From DATAYA01 sp036272815 (lineage in GTDB: Bacteria > Pseudomonadota > Alphaproteobacteria > Acetobacterales > Acetobacteraceae): a stretch of 30,491 nucleotides of DNA. Below, one piece after another: positions 23,984 to 30,491 of the stretch (positions are counted from its first letter, which is position 1; every line of letters begins with the position of its first letter). The stretch lies in assembly GCA_036272815.1 (NCBI GenBank), contig DATAYA010000145.1:1-30491 (forward strand), in the 5' to 3' direction. The notes under the pieces are model-generated. The model searched no databases. It was given only the letters and a program-made list of their open reading frames with translations, and was not told the origin of the DNA. The position numbers and the translations under genes were made by a program.

Positions 23984-26900
23984 GTGCTGTCCGGCTTCTT
24001 CATCGACCGGCCGAAATTCGCGATCGTCATCTCGATTGTCATCACGCTCGCGGGCCTGCTGGCACTCACGGTGATCCCGGTCGCGCAGTACCCCAACATC
24101 ACGCCGCCGCAGATCAACGTCAGTGCCAGCTATCCGGGTGCGGATGCGGAAACCCTCGCCAACACGGTCGCCGCGCCGATCGAGACGCAGGTCAACGGGG
24201 TGCAAAACGAACTCTACATGAGCAGCACCAGTTCGAGTTCTGGCACCTACAATTTGAGCGTCACCTTTGCGATCGGGACCGATCCCGACATCGATCAGGT
24301 CAACGTCCAGAACCGGGTGTCGCTGGCCGAGGCGCAACTTCCGGCGACGGTCTCGCAGGAAGGGCTGAAGGTCACCCAGCAGTCGAGCAACTTCGTGGTC
24401 GCTGTCAATCTCTACTCGCCGGACAACAAGTACGACCAGACCTTCATCTCGAATTACGCCAACATCAACATGCAACAGCCGCTGTCACGCCTTCCCGGCG
24501 TCGGCAACGCCACGATCCTCGGCAACTCCCAGTACGCGATGCGGGTCTGGATGAACCCGGTCAAGATGACGGCGCTCGGCATCACCGCCGCCGACGTGGT
24601 GGCCGCGATCTCGTCGCAGAACCAGCAATCCGCGGGTGGTCAGATCGGCGAGCCGCCGATCAGCAGCGTCCAACAGCAGCAGCTCTCGGTCGTCACCCAG
24701 GGCCGGCTGACGACGGTGCATCAGTTCCGCAACATCGTCATCAAGACCAACCCGAATGGCGGCATCGTCCGGGTCGGCGACGTGGCACAGGTGCAGCTCG
24801 GGGCCCAGACCTACACGTCGTCCTCCAAGCTGAACAGCTATCCGTCGGCGACACTTGCGATCTATCAGGCGCCGGGCGCCAACGCGCTGGCGCTGGCGAG
24901 TGCCATCCGCGCGCAGATGGTGCAGATCGCCAAGAGCTTCCCGCCTGGGCTGAAATACGCCATCGTCTACGACTCGACCCGCTTCGTCAGCGCGAACATC
25001 ACCGAGATTTTGCGGACGCTGGCCATCACGCTGACCCTGGTGGTGGCCGTGGTGTTCGTCTTCCTCCAGGACTGGCGCGCGACCCTGATCCCGGTCTGCG
25101 CCATCCCGGTCTCGCTGATCGGCGTGTTCGCGGTGCTCTACGTGATCGGGGAGTCGGCCAACACGATCAACCTGTTCGCGATCGTGCTGGCGATCACGCT
25201 GGTTGTCGACGATGCGATCGTGGTGGTCGAGAACGTCACGCGCAACCTCGAAGAGCAGCCGGACCGGCCGGTTCGCGAGGCAACGCGGCAGGCGATGGCC
25301 GAGATCACTGGACCGGTGATCGCGACCACCCTGGTGCTGGTCGCGGTGTTCGCGCCGGTCGGCTTCCTGCCCGGGATCAGCGGACAGTTGTTCCGGCAGT
25401 TCGCGGTCACGATCTCCGTCTCCGTCGTGATCTCCGCGGTCAACGCGCTGACGCTCAGCCCGGCGCTGTGCGGGCTGATCCTGCGACCGCGGGCGAAGGC
25501 GCCGTTCCGCGTGTTCCGCTGGTTCAATGGCGGCCTGGACTGGTCGCGGAACCGCTACGGCGGCACGGTTCGCTGGCTGTCGCGCCGGTTGCTGGTCAGC
25601 TTCGCGCTGCTGGCCTGCGTGTTCGCCGCCGCCTATGGGCTGTACGTCATCATCCCGGGCGGCTTCCTGCCGAACGAGGACCAGGGCTATTTCTTTATCA
25701 ATGTCGGGCTGCCCAATGGTGCCGCCCTGGTGCAGACGCAGAACACCATCGACCAGGTCGGCCAGCTCGTCCGCAGCACCGCCGGCGTGTCGGACGCGAT
25801 CGAGTTGTCCGGCTTCAGCCTCGTCAGCGGCACGCAGGAGCCGAATGCCGGGGCGGTGATCGCCATCCTCAAGCCGTGGGGCCAGCGCACCGCCGCGAAT
25901 TTGCAGGTGCAGGCGATCATCAACACGCTGCAGCAGCAGTTCGATGCCATTCCCTCGGCTACCATCACGGCGTTCAACCCGCCCTCCATCCCGGGTCTCG
26001 GTCGGACCGGCGGCTTCGATTTCCAGCTGCAGGGCCGCGAGGGCCAGTCCTATCCGCAGTTGGCGGCGACCGCGCGGGCGCTGATCTACGCCGCGAACCA
26101 GAACAAGGCGCTGTCTTCCGTCTTCACGACGTTCTCGGATAAGATCCCGCAAATCCTGGTACACGTGGACACCGATCGGGCGGAGGTGCTGGGGGTCTCG
26201 CCGAGCGACATCTACACCACGCTGCAAGCCCATCTCGGATCGCAGTTCGTCAACTATTTCAACCTGCAGAGCCAGGTGTTCCAGGTCATCGTGCAGGACG
26301 CATCGCAGTTCCGCAGTGAGGCCGCCGACATCGGGCGTCTCTATGTCCGCAGCCTGTCGGGTGCGATGGTGCCGCTGGACAGCCTGGTCACTATCAGCTC
26401 GGTGCAGGGCAGCAACGCGGTCAATCGCTACAATCTCTACCCGGCAGTCGAGATCACCGGCGCAGCGGCGGCCGGCGTCAGCACGGGGCAGGCGCTTGCC
26501 GCGATGGAGGCGGTCGCGGCGCAGCACCTGCCAAAGGGCTACGGCTACGAATGGTCCAGCATCTCCTACCAGCAGAAACAGGCGGGATCGCAGAGCGGCT
26601 CGGTGCTGATCTTCGCGCTGGTCTTCGCCTACCTGTTCCTCGCCGCGCAGTACGAAAGCTGGACGCTGCCGATATCAGTGATCCTGCCGGTCTCGGTCGC
26701 AGCCGTGGGCGCGCTTGTGGCGCTCTGGGTGCGCGGCATCGCGCTAGACGTGTACGGGCAGGTGGGGCTGGTGCTGCTCATCGGGCTGGCGGCGAAGAAC
26801 GCGATCCTGATTGTGGAATTCGCCAAGAACCGGCTCGAGGCCGGCGACCAAATTCGCCATGCCGCCGAGGCCGGCGCCACCACACGATATCGCGCCGTGC

Positions 26901-27130
26901 TGATGACCGCGACCGCATTCATCATCGGCGTGATCCCGTTGGTCGTAGCGACCGGCGCTGGAGCCGGCGCGCGACGGTCGATCGGCACCACCGTGTTCGG
27001 CGGCATGGTGCTCGCGACATTCGTCGGCATCCTCTTCGTGCCGGTGTTGTTCGTCGCATTCGAGTTTGTGGCCCAACAGGCCTCGCGCTTCATCGCGCGC
27101 CACCGCGGCGAGAGCCAGCCCGTCGAATAG
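23984..27130 (+). CDS. RND efflux transporter, HAE1/AcrB family
   Basis: This 1048-residue inner-membrane proton antiporter is of full family length. It starts with FFIDRPKFAIVISIVITLAG (TM1) and has the expected large periplasmic loops and twelve TM segments. The proton-relay residues are in place: D409 and D410 in VVDDAIVVVENV, and K938 in GLAAKNAILIVEF, corresponding to AcrB D407, D408 and K940. The start is GTG 23984, four bases after the adaptor stop, with no strong ribosome site, so translational coupling is likely. No outer-membrane factor gene follows, so the pump probably borrows one encoded elsewhere. Substrate is not predictable. Its stop lies six bases from that of the convergent dehydratase gene. 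Confidence 0.96.
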   Translation: MLSGFFIDRPKFAIVISIVITLAGLLALTVIPVAQYPNITPPQINVSASYPGADAETLANTVAAPIETQVNGVQNELYMSSTSSSSGTYNLSVTFAIGTDPDIDQVNVQNRVSLAEAQLPATVSQEGLKVTQQSSNFVVAVNLYSPDNKYDQTFISNYANINMQQPLSRLPGVGNATILGNSQYAMRVWMNPVKMTALGITAADVVAAISSQNQQSAGGQIGEPPISSVQQQQLSVVTQGRLTTVHQFRNIVIKTNPNGGIVRVGDVAQVQLGAQTYTSSSKLNSYPSATLAIYQAPGANALALASAIRAQMVQIAKSFPPGLKYAIVYDSTRFVSANITEILRTLAITLTLVVAVVFVFLQDWRATLIPVCAIPVSLIGVFAVLYVIGESANTINLFAIVLAITLVVDDAIVVVENVTRNLEEQPDRPVREATRQAMAEITGPVIATTLVLVAVFAPVGFLPGISGQLFRQFAVTISVSVVISAVNALTLSPALCGLILRPRAKAPFRVFRWFNGGLDWSRNRYGGTVRWLSRRLLVSFALLACVFAAAYGLYVIIPGGFLPNEDQGYFFINVGLPNGAALVQTQNTIDQVGQLVRSTAGVSDAIELSGFSLVSGTQEPNAGAVIAILKPWGQRTAANLQVQAIINTLQQQFDAIPSATITAFNPPSIPGLGRTGGFDFQLQGREGQSYPQLAATARALIYAANQNKALSSVFTTFSDKIPQILVHVDTDRAEVLGVSPSDIYTTLQAHLGSQFVNYFNLQSQVFQVIVQDASQFRSEAADIGRLYVRSLSGAMVPLDSLVTISSVQGSNAVNRYNLYPAVEITGAAAAGVSTGQALAAMEAVAAQHLPKGYGYEWSSISYQQKQAGSQSGSVLIFALVFAYLFLAAQYESWTLPISVILPVSVAAVGALVALWVRGIALDVYGQVGLVLLIGLAAKNAILIVEFAKNRLEAGDQIRHAAEAGATTRYRAVLMTATAFIIGVIPLVVATGAGAGARRSIGTTVFGGMVLATFVGILFVPVLFVAFEFVAQQASRFIARHRGESQPVE

Positions 27131-27136
27131 AGCGCG

Positions 27137-28294
27137 CTACTGGTCGACCACCGACCCGTCCTGGTGCGGACGCATGCGGATCGGTCGCGGACGCGGCGGA
27201 AACCGGCGCTCGATGTCGGGCACGAGTTCGAGCCCGATTCCGGGGCCATCGGGGATCGCGATGAAGCCGCCCTGCTGGTCGGCAAGTCCGGTCGCCAGCC
27301 CGGCGCCGAGCAGATCGGTCGAGCCGTCGAGATCGGGCGTGCGGGACGGATATTCCTGGATCGCGAAGTTCGGGATGCAGGCGGCGACTTGCAGGCACGC
27401 AGCCGTGCTGATCGGCGAGAGCGGATTGTGCGGCACGATCTGCGCGTCGTGCGCCTCGGCGATGGCCGCGATCTTCTTCGCACCCGTGATGCCGCCACAG
27501 AGACACACGTCGGGGCGCAGGTATTCGACCGCGTGGCGCGTCAGCAGGGTTTGGAACTGATACAGGCTCGTGAAGCGCTCGCCGGTCGCGACAGGGATCG
27601 GGATGTGGTCGGCGACCCACGCCATCGCATCGAAGCTGTTCGGCCGCAGCGGGTCCTCGAAGAACATCGGCGTGTACGGCTCGATCCCCCGCCCGAGCGC
27701 GATCGCCTCCGGCGGCGTCAGCCGGCGGTGGATCTCGATGCACAGGTCGACCTCCGGCCCGACCGCCTCGCGCAGGCGGCGGACGTTGTCGATTGCCTCA
27801 TGCATCTTCGCCGCGTGCGGGCGGTAATAGGGTTCCGCCTCGTCCTCGTCGAGCAGCGGATTGAGATGGCCCAGCGCGGTGAACCCCTCCGCCTTGAGCC
27901 GTTTGGCCTCGGCCACGAGCGCCTCGATCGTGCGCCCCTTCACGTGCCCGTAGAGCCGTGCCTTGTGGCGCATTCGGCCGCCGAGAAGTTCGTAGACGGG
28001 GACGCCGTGCAGCTTGCCCTTGATGTCCCAGAGCGCGATGTCGATCGCGGAGACCGCGCCAGTGATCGCGCCGCCGGTGAAGTGGTTGGCGCGCAGCATC
28101 ACGTTCCAATGGTGCTCGATCGGGCGCGGGTCGCGGCCGACGAGGTATTCGGCGTATTTGCGGATTGCGGCGGCGCTCGCTTCGAGCTGTCCCCATGCGC
28201 CGCTCTCGCCGATGCCGGTGACGCCCTGGTCGGTCTCGATGCGCACGAGGCAGAATCGATCGACCATCAGCGGCTCGACCTTGGTTATCTTCAT
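27137..28294 (-). CDS. Enolase-superfamily acid-sugar dehydratase (galactonate/mannonate dehydratase-like)
   Basis: This 385-residue mandelate-racemase/enolase-superfamily enzyme would abstract the alpha proton of a sugar acid and eliminate water to give a 2-keto-3-deoxy acid. An N-terminal capping domain is followed by a barrel. Putative Mg2+ ligands are E187, E213 (FFEDP) and E239 (ATGER), with H189 two residues after the first ligand, catalytic H289 in PHNPLSP, and E314. These sit at a constant +4 offset from E. coli D-galactonate dehydratase D183, H185, E209, E235, H285 and E310 (from memory), except that the first ligand is Glu, not Asp. The segment HRRLTPPEAIALGRGIEPY also resembles ManD/RspA. 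Its transporter gene lies 20 bases upstream. The exact substrate is uncertain. Confidence 0.85.
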   Translation of the reverse strand: MKITKVEPLMVDRFCLVRIETDQGVTGIGESGAWGQLEASAAAIRKYAEYLVGRDPRPIEHHWNVMLRANHFTGGAITGAVSAIDIALWDIKGKLHGVPVYELLGGRMRHKARLYGHVKGRTIEALVAEAKRLKAEGFTALGHLNPLLDEDEAEPYYRPHAAKMHEAIDNVRRLREAVGPEVDLCIEIHRRLTPPEAIALGRGIEPYTPMFFEDPLRPNSFDAMAWVADHIPIPVATGERFTSLYQFQTLLTRHAVEYLRPDVCLCGGITGAKKIAAIAEAHDAQIVPHNPLSPISTAACLQVAACIPNFAIQEYPSRTPDLDGSTDLLGAGLATGLADQQGGFIAIPDGPGIGLELVPDIERRFPPRPRPIRMRPHQDGSVVDQ

Positions 28295-28314
28295 GGTATG
28301 CACTCCCGTTTCGT

Positions 28315-29649
28315 TCAGTCCGCCACCCGTTCCAGCTTGCCTACGACAAAGATGTAGGAGCAGGCGCCGAGGAGCGCGATGCAGGCAATGTAGATCAGCG
28401 GCGCGGTGAAGCTGCCGCCCTGGAGAAGAAAGCCGATCACCAGCGGCCCTACGATCGAGGCAAGGCCGCCGACAAAGTTGAACATCCCGCTGGTCAGTCC
28501 GATCAGCCGCTCGGGGGCGGTCGCCGAGACCAACGACCAGTGGATCGAGGCGAGCCCGTTGGCGAAGAACGCAAGGGCAAGGAAAAGGATAATCATCGCC
28601 GGGCTGCTGACGTAGTTGGCGCCGATGATGACGGACGAGAGCGCAAGGCCGCCGATAATCATGGTCTTGCGCGCGACGCTGAGGCTGACGCCCCGGCGCA
28701 CCATGAAATCGGACAGCGTGCCCGAGCACAGCACGCCCACGAACGCGCACAGGAACGGCAGCGATGCGTAGATGCCGGCCTTGATGAAGTCGAGGTGCCG
28801 GTACTTCACCAGGTAGGTCGGAAACCAGGTGAGGAAGAAGGTCGCTGTATTGCCCCAGGCGAAATGCCCGAAATAGATACCCCAGAGCTTGCGCCGACCG
28901 AGCACAACGCCGAGGTCGCGCCAGGTGAAGCCGACCGCACGCCGATGCGCCTCGATCCGGTGACTCAGATCGGGGATGCCGCCGGTGCTCTCGATCAACG
29001 CGATCTCGGCCGCGTTCACGCCCGGAAACTCCAGCGGCTCACGGTAGCGGCGATACCACACTGCCGCCCAGATGAGGCCGAGCATGCCGGTCGCAAAGAA
29101 GATCGCGTGCCAGCCGAAGGAAACCGCGATCCAGGCGAGGAGCGGCGTGAGGAACGCAAGCCCGACATACTCCGCCGCAGTGTAGACAGCGATGCAGGTC
29201 GCGCGCTCGCCCTCGCCGAACCAGGTGGTGGCGACGCGGTTGTTGATGAGGAAGCTCGGCACCTCGCAGGCGCCGACTAGCATCCGCAGCACGATCAGCA
29301 CGGTAAACCCGCTGGCGAGACCAAGGCCGAGGGTCGCAAACGACCACAGCACGATTGCGGTGGCATACAGCGTCCGCGGATGGATGCGGTCGGCGAGCCA
29401 GCCACCGGGGATCTGCAGCGGCGTGTAGCTCCAGCCGAAGGCCGAGAAGATCACGCCCATCTCCACCGGCGAGAGTGAGAACTCCCGCGCGATGCCGGGA
29501 GCGGCGATGGAGAGATTGCTGCGGTCGAGATAGGTGATGACCACGGTGACGAACAGCAGCCCCATGACGATAAAGCGGCGGTTCGTGGCACGGGTCAAGC
29601 GGCTCGCGCCGACCGGGCGCGGTCGCGCGACGGCGGCATCGTCTGCCAT
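28315..29649 (-). CDS. MFS transporter, anion:cation symporter family (sugar-acid type)
   Basis: This 444-residue permease has about twelve hydrophobic segments. Its first helix reads MGLLFVTVVITYLDRSNLSIA and is followed by GWSYTPLQIPGGWLADR, the A-like motif of the ACS family that includes tartrate, glucarate and galactonate carriers. It is the first gene of a two-gene operon with the dehydratase, so import of the dehydratase substrate is the natural inference. ATG 29649 was chosen because a strong GGAGGGAGGG lies just upstream. The longer open frame contains a non-membrane arginine-rich segment. No dedicated regulator gene is visible in the window. Confidence 0.9.
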   Translation of the reverse strand: MADDAAVARPRPVGASRLTRATNRRFIVMGLLFVTVVITYLDRSNLSIAAPGIAREFSLSPVEMGVIFSAFGWSYTPLQIPGGWLADRIHPRTLYATAIVLWSFATLGLGLASGFTVLIVLRMLVGACEVPSFLINNRVATTWFGEGERATCIAVYTAAEYVGLAFLTPLLAWIAVSFGWHAIFFATGMLGLIWAAVWYRRYREPLEFPGVNAAEIALIESTGGIPDLSHRIEAHRRAVGFTWRDLGVVLGRRKLWGIYFGHFAWGNTATFFLTWFPTYLVKYRHLDFIKAGIYASLPFLCAFVGVLCSGTLSDFMVRRGVSLSVARKTMIIGGLALSSVIIGANYVSSPAMIILFLALAFFANGLASIHWSLVSATAPERLIGLTSGMFNFVGGLASIVGPLVIGFLLQGGSFTAPLIYIACIALLGACSYIFVVGKLERVAD

Positions 29650-29840
29650 GTCGGCCCTCCCTCCGCGCCGCCCGGGGCGCCACCGATGCCGATGTTGGCG
29701 CGACCCGCGGTCGCGCGCAATGCCTGGTCTTCCATCCGGGCAGCACTGCGTCGGCGGCGCTAGTGTCCCGTCGCAGAAAATAGTAGTCAATGGATGAGGC
29801 CGTGATTCTCTGGTCCTGAGGGTTGCGGGGAGAGGATTGG

Positions 29841-30070
29841 ATGCGTGGACTCAGCGCGGTCGGCGCCATTCAAGGTGGCTTGGACTGCCATTGTGGGCCA
29901 GCCAGCATCCACCGCACCTAGGCCGGTCACGACGAATTGGATGACGCCTCTGGCGTCGGCAATGCCCAACTCCAGGAAGATGGCACCATATCTGGCGACA
30001 TCCGCTTCCACCTCGGCGACGAATCCGCCTTTACCGCCAACCGCTGGCAGTTTTTCCGCAGCCTGCTAGT
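29841..30070 (+). pseudogene. Small mobile-element-associated ORF interrupted by a TAG codon
   Basis: An ATG at 29841 with GGGAGAGG just before it opens a frame that reads 26 residues to a TAG at 29919-29921. The same frame then continues in a conserved-looking block (GHDELDDASGVGNAQL, EDGTISGDIRFHLGDES, TANRWQFF). I recall similar small hypothetical proteins near IS66 elements, with the pattern TW-x-G-x-DEMDE then DDGS-x-x-GEI-x-FH-x-GDE. In that pattern the stop falls at the usual tryptophan, so TGG to TAG is the simplest explanation. The 3' end is unclear, as it runs into the truncated tnpA on the other strand. Confidence 0.45.
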
Positions 30071-30362
30071 CTTTCTCCGGCTCCCGGGGCCCGGTGATCC
30101 GCACGGGATGCAGCCACACCGCCGATACCGGCTGCGCCTCGGGCGAGGCCACACGCCGCCAACGATAGATCAGGCTTGCGCAGACTCCATGTCGCCGAGC
30201 CAATTCCTGCACCCGTTTCCCCAGAACCAGAGACTCCGTCACCAACCGCGCACGGAACGCCACGTCATACGCCCCGCGACGATCGCCAACGATCTCGATC
30301 CGCTGCACCGGAGCAGCCACAGTCGCGGCCACTCGGGCAGCCTCGCTTGCATGGTCAGGCAT
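30066..30362 (-). CDS. tnpA: IS66 accessory protein TnpA (probably 3'-truncated)
   Basis: The 98-residue product carries the helix-turn-helix of IS66 TnpA/OrfA (YDVAFRARLVTESLVLG then KRVQELARRHGVCASLIYRWRR), preceded by VQRIEIVGDRRG. The C-terminus stops at ITGPREPEKD, whereas family members usually continue another 20-40 residues and overlap tnpB. The normal tnpB start is missing, so this is a decayed copy. ATG 30362 was chosen as the only ATG consistent with family length. A TTG at 30398 would extend it into the element end. Confidence 0.75.
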   Translation of the reverse strand: MPDHASEAARVAATVAAPVQRIEIVGDRRGAYDVAFRARLVTESLVLGKRVQELARRHGVCASLIYRWRRVASPEAQPVSAVWLHPVRITGPREPEKD

Positions 30363-30420
30363 GACACCAAGCAGAACGACACAGCTCAAGCCATGCAAAG
30401 CGCCTTCAGCGGTCGCTTAC
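30066..30420 (-). mobile_element. IS66-family element remnant (one end plus truncated tnpA)
   Basis: Read on the minus strand, the element begins at 30420 with GTAAGCGACCGCTGAAGGCG, which fits the IS66 terminal inverted repeat (GTAAGCG start). tnpA follows. The expected tnpB and tnpC genes are absent to the left, and no matching opposite end (GTAAGCG on the plus strand) is visible, so the element is truncated near 30066. Confidence 0.65.
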
Positions 30421-30490
30421 CGTCATTCAGCCCCGCCATCTGGATCAGCGTCATCGTGATGGTCCAATGGCGAGCGCCGCCGTCGAAATC
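30421..30490 (-). pseudogene. C-terminal fragment of an IS66 TnpC transposase (interrupted)
   Basis: The minus-strand frame reads DFDGGARHWTITMTLIQMAG followed by LND, which resembles the GGR-x-W-x-x-IATLIQTAKLND segment near the C-terminus of IS66 TnpC transposases. The similarity ends exactly where the IS66 terminal repeat begins (30420), and the frame closes at 30386-30388 inside the element end. It suggests that one IS66 inserted into another. The rest of the gene lies beyond the window. Confidence 0.5.
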
Positions 30491-30491
30491 G

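Noticed and set aside
24485..26527. A long minus-strand open frame opposite the RND pump gene
   Set aside because: Composition is Arg/His/Asp-rich with no domain; the opposite strand encodes a full-length RND protein with conserved proton-relay residues.
29787..30059. Minus-strand open frame (about 90 codons) over the relic ORF
   Set aside because: It is the complement of the more convincing plus-strand conserved block and has no recognised family.

Overview
This is a very GC-rich window whose gene content points to an alphaproteobacterium, most likely Rhodospirillales/Acetobacteraceae. The reasons are the run ffh-rpsP-rimM-trmD-rplS leading straight into leuC-leuD-leuB, an alphaproteobacterial-type DnaE2, an entericidin-type lipoprotein, and a pair of peptidases from families that work at acid pH. 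Taxonomy is inferred from gene content and order only. No tRNA, rRNA or CRISPR array was seen.

Layout. (1) 1-4803: the 3' end of a PCMT-like methyltransferase gene, the error-prone polymerase dnaE2, a small entericidin-like lipoprotein gene with an ordered triplet of CGTCTG half-sites in its upstream region, a hairpin between convergent genes, and a Tat-type MlaC/HpnM-like gene on the minus strand. (2) 5190-11951: a long plus-strand housekeeping block, ffh, rpsP, rimM, trmD, rplS, leuC, leuD, leuB. Two copies of a double-hairpin intergenic repeat sit immediately after the rplS and leuD stop codons. (3) 12050-15192: a crotonase gene, then on the minus strand a large lipid-anchored alpha/beta hydrolase followed by a glycine-zipper gene that looks 5'-truncated. 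(4) 15478-19272: a minus-strand, overlapping three-gene operon for a molybdenum hydroxylase of the PaoABC aldehyde oxidoreductase type. (5) 19359-22585: three 19-bp repeats with an exact 25-bp period, the third containing the stop codon of an S10 carboxypeptidase gene, preceded by a kumamolisin-type S53 peptidase gene. (6) 22798-27130: a membrane-fusion protein plus RND pump. (7) 27137-29649: a sugar-acid catabolic pair, an enolase-superfamily dehydratase and an MFS transporter, on the minus strand. (8) 29841-30491: decayed mobile DNA, with an IS66 end and truncated tnpA, a TnpC fragment of what looks like a second IS66, and a nonsense-interrupted small ORF.

Functionally, region 2 couples SRP targeting, ribosome biogenesis and leucine synthesis. 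Regions 4 to 7 are an accessory or metabolic zone covering aldehyde oxidation, acid proteolysis, efflux and acid-sugar use. No complete novel system was recognised. The features least explained by known gene families are the 25-bp-period repeat array (19359-19427), the paired double-hairpin repeats (8579-8629, 10729-10779) and the three-part CGTCTG arrangement (3855-3890).
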